A DNA stretch of 64,000 nt. Source: Roseburia sp. AM59-24XD. GTDB lineage: Bacteria; Bacillota; Clostridia; Lachnospirales; Lachnospiraceae. Each line of letters opens with the position of its first letter. Position 1 is the first letter of the stretch. The stretch is taken from positions 8,448 through 72,447 of the forward strand of contig NZ_QUET01000023.1 of assembly GCF_003478445.1 (NCBI RefSeq), in the 5' to 3' direction. The notes beneath the pieces are model-generated. The model was not told the origin of the DNA. It was given only the letters and a program-made list of their open reading frames with translations, and did not search any database. The translations under genes were made by a program, and so were the position numbers. Positions 29,601 to 35,782 of this stretch are shown here, piece after piece.

Positions 29601-29998
29601 TCAACAGCTACAGATTTGAGCTGGCTTACACTTACGGTAACCTTGCATTTTAATTTCTGCTTGCCTACCTTTGCGGTAACTACGGTAGATCCCTTTTTGA
29701 GACCGGTAATTACTACGGTGTCCTTTTTCTTACCACTTGTTTTTGTGATCTTCACAATTTTCTTGTTTTTTGCAGACCATTTAACCTTTTTGTTTGCTTT
29801 TTTCACCTTTAAGGTTACGGTTCCGCCCGCCGTCATGCTGACCTTTTTCTTAGACAGAGTTGCCTTTGTCTTTTTGGCAGCCTTCTTGGTCTTCTTTGCA
29901 GCAGAAACATTCACTGAGGAATAATTTCCACCGGTTACAACCATAGCTACCGCAAGACCACATGCCAGCACACGCTTCGCAATGTTCATACGCTTCAT
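26684..29998 (-). CDS. Large secreted Ig-like repeat protein, paralogue 1
   Basis: An exported 1104-residue protein and the larger paralogue of the following gene. Signal peptide to about residue 34 (SSVNVSAAKK). BIG2 domain at about 43-122 (VSMTAGGTVTLKVKKANKKV), He_PIG-like segment about 240-310 (LPKGLTLVGKRGLLKGIATE), a domain around 390-475 (YDIQPKGGSGSYKYDL), then carboxypeptidase-regulatory-like modules (EVPAGTYTVKVQGANGVRYQ; SLPAGTYEAYWLDEHKQKQY) and two C-terminal beta domains that share a YQYIDDF/YQYVDDF motif. Two Pro/Ala/Thr linkers (about 340-385 and 595-635, PTAAPTAAPS type) have no equivalent in the paralogue and look like recent expansions. Start after AAAGGAG. No sorting signal is seen. 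Confidence 0.86.
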   Translation of the reverse strand: MKRMNIAKRVLACGLAVAMVVTGGNYSSVNVSAAKKTKKAAKKTKATLSKKKVSMTAGGTVTLKVKKANKKVKWSAKNKKIVKITKTSGKKKDTVVITGLKKGSTVVTAKVGKQKLKCKVTVSVSQLKSVAVDKLDYSALTVKLAKKKALNVGDIKVAVKAYKSGAYNGNPKVEALSTKDQKTYRVYLTSSVGLNDYVRVTVGKSSKEVQNKQKFYVKEGNKNLLLEKDVIAQYDLDGFFEQSVGYISYSLKKGSKLPKGLTLVGKRGLLKGIATEAGVTESTLIAKDEAGRKATLKLTFKVYDETTIAAADSSDNKIKLDDYMASMNASRLATAVPTAAPTAAPSVDPSESEAPSIKTAAPAPTATATVNPEVTPDPEKVYTSYDIQPKGGSGSYKYDLVQTGTDAGVTLSTDVTDANNQVTKKAAGSTKLYIPYGLAAGDHVYTINITDAADAARTTTATVTVKVVESFNISGTIKDTADTPLSGNEKIYFYPAEANSSSDYVAGRTFLKRSPKQSTGSFSYSYTELTAGNHPKGYTNGASRKDYECANGDKYEVYTHTDTAQAGPFPQPTILTEAPTAAPSAAAPTAAPAASAGATPFTQPVIEAGNYAAEVPAGTYTVKVQGANGVRYQLDGSVSVAADALAAVNLTMPVRFANIKAVAKFANDKVVANSTVYFETTNKKYERMSFQARTDYQGVFTASLPAGTYEAYWLDEHKQKQYFSGQIKVQDGMNAELGDIKLAISRFEVSGTYSVHTTEWDSASGKDVEVDKLTGNRTLYFFDATGNVTKVRTRYDKTYDSTQHKTVSGPNDGKYSNVLLDNGTYTVRCDSSYDGLSTLGTVTINGGDVQQNFVYNEMSAGLTAEFANAAVLTLEQESVFTSTGNNDLLVKFAIPETQGQTEVAYDVTAMLNGGDMPSFISVYKEPAGDTTYYQYVDDFSTNGKIDLSAGTYIMRLTPAGSYGQKLGNVSVKVSKHLAAYEKSSTALTIGTPTSIVCAKNVADKDFKYTAYVKISVEKGKKYEVNYASKTIGASQISVSPVSYQYIDDFEKVTKNSDSIDDAINGMGEGAGKITFTAYESGDVYLEFYTDAALYTTIDVSAVVK

Positions 29999-30078
29999 TT
30001 TTTCTCTCCTTTAATATTATTTTGCAGGCACTTAACCATTTAAGCATGTGTAAATGCAAGTGCTTACAATTGTCTTTT

Positions 30079-30107
30079 ATTATATCATACGGTTTATGTA
30101 TTCGCAA
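30079..30107 (-). promoter_or_regulatory. Promoter of the secreted Ig-like gene pair
   Basis: Near-consensus on the minus strand: TTGCGA (30102-30107), 17-base spacer, TATAAT (30079-30084). The recombinase stop codon (30094-30096) falls in the spacer, so the promoter overlaps the recombinase 3' end. Downstream in the leader, nested inverted repeats GCACTT/AAGTGC and CATTTA/TAAATG (about 30031-30066) could fold or bind a regulator. Confidence 0.75.
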
Positions 30108-31293
30108 CTGTCACTTTCGCACAAATCCTTATTTCACCGCCTTTTACAACGATTTTACTTATGAATATCCGTAAGAAAATCTCCTCATTTATTTCCAGAT
30201 CCCCCATTTCCAGCCGCCTTGTAAAAACCCTTTTACATATTTGCAAAAGCCGGTCGCAGGAAATTTTATTTTTTTGCCGGTCTGTTTTACAGACCAAAAG
30301 GTCACTTCCCTTTTCCGCACGACAGAGTGCCCTGCCGCACCATCCGCATTTTGTAAGTCCGTGAAATATGTGACGGGGTCCTTTTTTATGACCGTCTGCA
30401 GTCGGGAACGGATGACACCGCTTATTTTCCATATAAATTTCCGGCGAAATAACCGCAAGCCGCTTATTTTTCTGTAAATACCACCCGCTCCTCGGCACTG
30501 ACTCCGTTATAAAGCCATCCCGGTATCTGTTCTCGTACCTGTGCCACACATCGTTTCCGGCATAAACCGGATCATGCAGAATACGCCATACCGCAGCAGC
30601 CTGCCATACTCTCCGGTTCGTTCCGCCACCGCCGGACTGATTCATATACGCTGCAATTGACGGACAACTCTCTCCCTGACAGGACAGCTCGTAAATTTTT
30701 CTGACAAGCAACGCCTCCTCTTCAACGATCTCAAGCCTTCCCTGTCTGTCTCTGCGGTATCCGTACGGTACTCGACCCGCAGCATAAATGCCTTCCCTGC
30801 TTTTCCCGTAAAGCGCTTCTCTTGTCTTATGAGAAATATCTCTGCAGTAATATTCATAAAACAGGTTTTTGATGGCACTGTCCATATTGTAAGAGCTGCG
30901 TGCGCTGTCATAGCCGTCAGCGATTGAAATCACGCGGACCGGATAACCCGGAAGGATTAATTCCAACAGTTCCGACAACTGAAGATGATTTCTTGACAAT
31001 CTGGAAAAATCTTTTACAACAAGAGCTTGTATTTTTCCACAAAAAATGCCGGCGAGTGCTTTTTGCACCGCCGGCCGTTTCATATTCGTCCCTGTATATC
31101 CATCGTCCTGAAAATATCGGATCTCTCCGCCACGCAGTCCTGCGTCCTGCCCGATCCACCGCATAGCAAGCTCTGCCTGATTGGCGAGACTGTCTCCGGA
31201 CTCCCTGCTGTTTCCGGACTTTTTCGACACACGGCAGTATACTGCCGTCACACCGCTCTCTCCATCCTCTGATCTTGTCTGTGTGTTACTCAT
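30094..31293 (-). CDS. Large serine recombinase, solitary
   Basis: A site-specific recombinase of about 399 residues. The N-terminal resolvase domain has catalytic serine in VYCRVSKK, then QALVVKDFSRLSRNHLQL. The Recombinase domain follows (VPYGYRRDRQGRLEIVEEEA), then a zinc ribbon (CGWCGRALC and later cysteines) and a short C-terminus. Integrases and transposases of this class usually reach about 450-550 residues, so the coiled-coil end is short here. I prefer ATG 31293 (MSNTQTRSEDGES), preceded by GGTGGAAG, over 31311, which would leave almost no leader. No phage, conjugation or resistance cargo is adjacent. It may be a remnant or a domesticated inversion enzyme (inference). Confidence 0.88.
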   Translation of the reverse strand: MSNTQTRSEDGESGVTAVYCRVSKKSGNSRESGDSLANQAELAMRWIGQDAGLRGGEIRYFQDDGYTGTNMKRPAVQKALAGIFCGKIQALVVKDFSRLSRNHLQLSELLELILPGYPVRVISIADGYDSARSSYNMDSAIKNLFYEYYCRDISHKTREALYGKSREGIYAAGRVPYGYRRDRQGRLEIVEEEALLVRKIYELSCQGESCPSIAAYMNQSGGGGTNRRVWQAAAVWRILHDPVYAGNDVWHRYENRYRDGFITESVPRSGWYLQKNKRLAVISPEIYMENKRCHPFPTADGHKKGPRHIFHGLTKCGWCGRALCRAEKGSDLLVCKTDRQKNKISCDRLLQICKRVFTRRLEMGDLEINEEIFLRIFISKIVVKGGEIRICAKVTVANT

Positions 31294-31316
31294 ACTCTGC
31301 ACTTCCACCATTATCT

Positions 31317-31337
31317 TGCCATATTATATGTATGGCA
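31317..31337. repeat. Palindrome over the recombinase -10 region
   Basis: TGCCATA (31317-31323) and TATGGCA (31331-31337) are a perfect inverted pair; the enclosed minus-strand TATAAT (31323-31328) is the likely -10 box. It could be an autoregulatory or recombinase-binding site. No second copy was found. Confidence 0.45.
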
Positions 31338-31380
31338 GACTCCATTTATTTCACAAGATCCCCTGTCTGTGTTGGCAGAA

Positions 31381-31911
31381 TTATTTTACAAAAGCAAGCA
31401 TATCATCAATAAAACTTAAGCCCACCTGATATAATACATACATGATCGTCAAAGATAAGATCAGCACAAGACATCTGTATACCAGATAGCCTCTGGCAAA
31501 GTTTTTCTTTGCCGGATGTATCTTCTTACTGAGTGCCAGAATAAGTACATAAACAAACCCGATAACCGGTATCTTAATCCAGCAGATACTTAAAAACCAT
31601 TCGCTGACAGAAACACCCTCTGCATCATCAAATGCCACCGCGCTCTGAAACGATTTCATAAATCTGAGCTTCTTTTTCTCCTGCTTCTTTTCCTGTACAC
31701 GAATCGCCTTTCGTTCTTTTCTCCGGTGCTGCTCCTGTCTCTTCTCCAGTTTCTTCTCCTGTCTTGCCGTACTGCCGTCTGAAGTATTATATTCCGCTCT
31801 CGCCTGTCGTTTCTTCTCGAGAAGCTGCTGTTGTCTGACCGCCCGCTCCTGCTTGGCGATCAACGAATCCTGTTCCCTCTTTTCCACGCTCATCCTCCCT
31901 GTCTGCTGCAA
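31381..31911 (-). CDS. Coiled-coil membrane protein of unknown function
   Basis: I do not recognise the family. The first 85 residues are a very charged helix rich in K, R, E and Q (QQQLLEKKRQARAEYNTSDG, KKLEKRQEQHRRKERKAIRV), followed by two membrane segments (about 105-128, WFLSICWIKIPVIGFVYVLI, and about 145-170, CLVLILSLTIMYVLYQVG). The start is uncertain: a TTG at 31911 follows AGAGGA, and an ATG at 31893 touches GGGAGG with a GTG two codons further at better spacing. It begins about a dozen bases after the PBP1A stop, so the two are co-transcribed and it may act in envelope growth. Confidence 0.75.
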   Translation of the reverse strand: MQQTGRMSVEKREQDSLIAKQERAVRQQQLLEKKRQARAEYNTSDGSTARQEKKLEKRQEQHRRKERKAIRVQEKKQEKKKLRFMKSFQSAVAFDDAEGVSVSEWFLSICWIKIPVIGFVYVLILALSKKIHPAKKNFARGYLVYRCLVLILSLTIMYVLYQVGLSFIDDMLAFVK

Positions 31912-31922
31912 CTGTTCCTCTA

Positions 31923-34673
31923 TTATTCCGTATCGGTATCTTCGGTATCAGACGGATCATTCTGCTGGCTGGCTGCCTGATACTGCTCCTTTGTCGGAAG
32001 AGACATAAGCTTTGCCCGGTAGCTGACATAATCACTGTGAAGATCATCATACTCCGCATAGCTCTTACATGCCTCCACTGCCTGTAATGCCTTCTGGATC
32101 AGATCCGACATATTGGACGGCTGGTACTTATGCCCTGTCATACGTTTCAGTCGTGTCCTTGCCAGTGCAATCCTTGTCTTTTTTGTCTGTTCCTCTCTTG
32201 CCTGTTCCGCCTTTGCAGACGATTCCTCGGCAAGACGCTGGTTCTCTTCGGACTGCTGCTCCTGATATGCCTTCACGACGTCCTTCCATTTTACGGAATC
32301 ATCCTTTAAGCTGTCATATTTATCCTTACATCTGGTGCTGTAATCCTTGCGTACATCATCATCCTGGATCGATGCGATCATATTTTTGAGACTGTTGTAT
32401 GTCTCGGTGAACGTATAGTAATCCGCCATACTGGTGATTGTCAGCTTCTCGAACTTCTCAAGTTTCTTAAGTGCCCTCTCCTGCTTGGACTGATCGGTCT
32501 CATTATCCACATACTCCGTAGTATCTTCCAGAATATCCCGCGCAAAATAATCCATTCCATAGCTGCGCTTACGGTTACCGTTTACCTCGGTGCCCTCAAT
32601 GATACGTCCCTTACTGTCATACTTGGCAAGACATACCGTCTCCGGCTTCTCAAAATCCTTCGGCGTCAGCTTCGCATGTATCTGGTTCATGTAATTCTTC
32701 CAGATCGCACCGGAAAGTGTGGCACCGTATGTACCCGGCATTGCTCTCGGCGTATCATAACCGCACCATACAACTGTCGTATAATAAGCCGAATAACCGC
32801 AGAACCACACATCCTTGCTGGAGTTCGTGGTACCGGTCTTGCCGGCTGTAATCTGTCCGCCGTTCAGCTTCAGCGCACGCGCTGTACCATAGCCCTCATT
32901 AAATACTCCCTTAAGTACATCACTCATCATCCATGCCGCACCCTTGGAATATACCTGTGTCTTTTCCTCGGCATCCTTATAGATCACACCATCGGAAACG
33001 TGACTGATCTTCCTGATACAGGTACGGTCGCTGTACTCACCATTATTGGCAAGTGTCGCATACCCCTTTGCCATATCCACAACTCGGACACCCTCGGTAA
33101 AACCACCGAGCGACAGTGCCATATTACCGTTGTCCACATAACTGAGATTATGAAAATGCATCTTATCCAGAAAGGAAAGACCATATTCCGGTGTGATCAC
33201 TTCAAGCACCTGCCATGCGATCGTATTAATGGAACGCGCCACCGCCTCACGGATATGCACGCTTCCACGATATCCTCCGCCGGAGTTCTTTGGCCCGTTG
33301 CTGATCGGATGATCGTTTACTACCGTTGACGGAGAAAACTTACCTGACTCAAAGCCGGGTGCGTAATCGATCAAAGGCTTGATCGCGCTTCCGGACTGAC
33401 GCGCTGACAGATATGCCCTGTTATAGGCATCCTTTGTGCCTCTTCCTCCAACGATCGCCACGACATAATTCGTGTTATTGTCAACACAGACAGCAGCCCC
33501 CTGCAATGCATACTTGCCGTTATCGGAGTTCTTCTCCGTGTTGTAAGCCAGTCCGCTGTCAATTGCCTTCTGAAGCTTTTTCTGTTTTGCCTGATTTAAC
33601 GAGGTATACAGCTTATAACCTCCGGAACGGATATCGTCACATTTGGTGCTGTATACGGAAGAATACTGCGACTGATATTTCTCATACTCCTTTTTCGTCT
33701 TAAAGGTGTATTTAAATTCAAAATTCTCCTTCTCCATCAGAGAGATCGCCGCACAATGTACCGCATAGCTGACCAGGTAACTTTCGTTGGAGGTTTTCTC
33801 GGTAATCTGCAGTGCACTCGGCTTTGTCTTGACCGCCTTGTTGTATTCCTTTTTGGTGATCGCACCGCCCTCATACATCTTCAGAAGCACTTCGTTACGC
33901 TTCTGCTTCGCTGCCTTCGGATGGGCGACCGGATTATAAGCGGACGGCGAATTGGACAGACCGATCAGCATCGCCGCCTCCGCCGGCTCCAGATCCGCCG
34001 GTTTCTTGTCAAAGTAATACTTGCTGGCCGCTGCCACACCGTAACAGCGGTTTCCGTAATAGTTGCTGTTACAGTAAAACTCCATGATCTTATCCTTGCC
34101 AAACTTCTGCTCCACCGTCGGTGCGAGCAAAATCTCCGCAACCTTTCTCGTAAAGGTCTGCTCCTGAGACAGCAGATTGTTCTTGATCACCTGCTGGGTA
34201 ATGGTACTTCCGCCCTGCGTGATCTCTCCGCGGTTCTTAAGCAGTGCCACACTGGCACGCATTGTCGCTAAAAGATCCACACCTCCATGCGTCTTGAAAC
34301 GCTTGTCCTCCACCGCAATATATCCATTATAAATATACGGCGAGATCTTGGAGATCTTCGTATAAGTAAACCGTCCTGCATTGACCGAACCGATCTTCTT
34401 CCCCTTGTCATCGAATACCAGCGTATCCTCATTCATGACAAAATCTTCCTCGGTCATATTCACAAGGTTGTCAAAAACGACCTCCCTTGCCTCCGTAAAC
34501 ATCGGGATCACCTTAACATATACACAGATTCCCGCGATCAGACCCACGACAAGGATCGATGCCAGGATTCCGAAAATTGTCCCCAGAATAGTTGATATTA
34601 CACCAAGATATCCGCCGACCACTCCAACGAGTGCCCGGATCCCCATTTTAATACGACTTAACCCCTTCTTCAT
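31923..34673 (-). CDS. Class A penicillin-binding protein (PBP1A type)
   Basis: Bifunctional peptidoglycan glycosyltransferase/transpeptidase of 916 residues. A cytoplasmic start and one membrane anchor (about 20-55) lead to the GT51 domain with catalytic Glu in EDKRFKTHGGVD and TQGGSTITQQVIKN. The transpeptidase domain has the SxxK serine in SGSAIKP, SxN as SIN in RSINTIAW, and KTGTTN. After about residue 700 the sequence changes to a long charged helical tail (YQEQQSEENQRLAEESSAKA) and ends in an acidic stretch, which is unusual in length. Start ATG 34673 after TGGAGGAG. Divergent from tyrA. Confidence 0.94.
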   Translation of the reverse strand: MKKGLSRIKMGIRALVGVVGGYLGVISTILGTIFGILASILVVGLIAGICVYVKVIPMFTEAREVVFDNLVNMTEEDFVMNEDTLVFDDKGKKIGSVNAGRFTYTKISKISPYIYNGYIAVEDKRFKTHGGVDLLATMRASVALLKNRGEITQGGSTITQQVIKNNLLSQEQTFTRKVAEILLAPTVEQKFGKDKIMEFYCNSNYYGNRCYGVAAASKYYFDKKPADLEPAEAAMLIGLSNSPSAYNPVAHPKAAKQKRNEVLLKMYEGGAITKKEYNKAVKTKPSALQITEKTSNESYLVSYAVHCAAISLMEKENFEFKYTFKTKKEYEKYQSQYSSVYSTKCDDIRSGGYKLYTSLNQAKQKKLQKAIDSGLAYNTEKNSDNGKYALQGAAVCVDNNTNYVVAIVGGRGTKDAYNRAYLSARQSGSAIKPLIDYAPGFESGKFSPSTVVNDHPISNGPKNSGGGYRGSVHIREAVARSINTIAWQVLEVITPEYGLSFLDKMHFHNLSYVDNGNMALSLGGFTEGVRVVDMAKGYATLANNGEYSDRTCIRKISHVSDGVIYKDAEEKTQVYSKGAAWMMSDVLKGVFNEGYGTARALKLNGGQITAGKTGTTNSSKDVWFCGYSAYYTTVVWCGYDTPRAMPGTYGATLSGAIWKNYMNQIHAKLTPKDFEKPETVCLAKYDSKGRIIEGTEVNGNRKRSYGMDYFARDILEDTTEYVDNETDQSKQERALKKLEKFEKLTITSMADYYTFTETYNSLKNMIASIQDDDVRKDYSTRCKDKYDSLKDDSVKWKDVVKAYQEQQSEENQRLAEESSAKAEQAREEQTKKTRIALARTRLKRMTGHKYQPSNMSDLIQKALQAVEACKSYAEYDDLHSDYVSYRAKLMSLPTKEQYQAASQQNDPSDTEDTDTE

Positions 34674-34729
34674 TCGTGCTCCTCCATTTTGAAGCGATTT
34701 GTAAAATCTCTTTTCTCAAACGTCTTTTC

Positions 34730-34758
34730 ATTATACCGCCATCCGGCGAAATTATCAA
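34730..34758 (-). promoter_or_regulatory. PBP1A promoter
   Basis: TTGATA (34753-34758), 17-base spacer, TATAAT (34730-34735) on the minus strand. Its -35 box is one base away from the -35 box of the divergent tyrA promoter. Confidence 0.75.
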
Positions 34759-34759
34759 G

Positions 34760-34788
34760 TTGACACCCTAATTTCTGTCGATTAGAAT
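34760..34788 (+). promoter_or_regulatory. tyrA-pcrA promoter
   Basis: TTGACA (34760-34765), 17-base spacer, TAGAAT (34783-34788). Confidence 0.75.
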
Positions 34789-34835
34789 GTAATTTGTGAT
34801 TTATTTAAACCTATACAGAAAGGCATTGATTATTC

Positions 34836-35726
34836 ATGGATTTATTACATTCGCGCAGCCACTTTGGCTTTATCGGACTTGGTCTGATCGGCGGCTCGGT
34901 TGCCCGCTGCATCCGCAGAGAGCTTCCGGATGCCCGGATCAGCGCTTATAATTACTACGAAACAAAGAAACACCCCCGTCTGGAAAAGGCACTCGCAGAC
35001 GGCGTACTTACAGATATTACAACAGATATTTCCCGCGTTTCAGACTGGGATGTGATCTTTCTCTGTGCTCCTGTCCGCACAAATGTGGCATATCTTACCA
35101 GATTAAAGCCATACCTGAAAGCGGACTGCATTCTGACCGATGTAGGAAGCGTGAAGGGCGAGATCTACCATGCGATCCGTAACGTTGGACTCGACCACTG
35201 CTTTATCGGCGGTCATCCCATGGCAGGAACAGAACACATCGGTTACGAATACTCCTTTGCGGAGCTTCTGCGGGACTGCTACTATATTCTGACACCGACG
35301 GACAGAATTCCTGAGGAAAGCATCGCATGGATGCAGGAATTTGTCCGCAGCGTCACACATTCCCGCTGCGTCACGATCGATGTAAACGAACACGATGAGG
35401 CAACTGCCGGCATCAGCCACGCACCGCATGTGATCTCCGCCGCTTTAGTCAATGCCGTCCGCGCCAGAGACGATAAAGGCATGTACCGGCTTCTTGCCGC
35501 AGGCGGCTTCCGGGACATTACAAGGATCTCTTCCTCCTCTCCTGAGATGTGGAAAAGCATCTGTCTTGCCAACCGGGATGCCATTCTCGAATTTCTGCAG
35601 GAGTACCGGAATATTCTCGGTACCATGGAGCAGGCGATCCGCGAAGGCAAAGAGGAAGATATCGAGCATTTTTTTGCCACTGCAAAGGAATACCGCGATC
35701 AGCTCTTTTCGGATGACAGTAAATAA
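34836..35726 (+). CDS. tyrA: Prephenate dehydrogenase
   Basis: NAD(P)-dependent conversion of prephenate to 4-hydroxyphenylpyruvate in tyrosine synthesis. The Rossmann motif is GFIGLGLIGGSVAR (residues 11-24), with GSVKG, the substrate histidine region GGHPMAGTEHIGYEYS and later DEATAGISHAPHVIS, all family hallmarks. 296 residues, the length of the single-domain form; no C-terminal ACT domain is present, so feedback control by tyrosine through ACT is not evident. AGAAAGG lies 12 bases before the ATG. pcrA follows 56 bases later without a terminator. Confidence 0.94.
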   Translation: MDLLHSRSHFGFIGLGLIGGSVARCIRRELPDARISAYNYYETKKHPRLEKALADGVLTDITTDISRVSDWDVIFLCAPVRTNVAYLTRLKPYLKADCILTDVGSVKGEIYHAIRNVGLDHCFIGGHPMAGTEHIGYEYSFAELLRDCYYILTPTDRIPEESIAWMQEFVRSVTHSRCVTIDVNEHDEATAGISHAPHVISAALVNAVRARDDKGMYRLLAAGGFRDITRISSSSPEMWKSICLANRDAILEFLQEYRNILGTMEQAIREGKEEDIEHFFATAKEYRDQLFSDDSK

Positions 35727-35782
35727 GCATTTGAACCAGACTGCCACAGTGTGCTATACATAGAAAGGATCTTTCATTGATT

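Noticed and set aside
23969..29998. LPxTG sortase anchoring of the secreted Ig-like proteins
   Set aside because: Neither C-terminus has the LPxTG motif followed by a hydrophobic stretch and basic tail.
30094..31293. Recombinase as evidence of a prophage or conjugative element
   Set aside because: No phage, conjugation or cargo genes on either side, and the neighbours are chromosomal housekeeping or surface genes.
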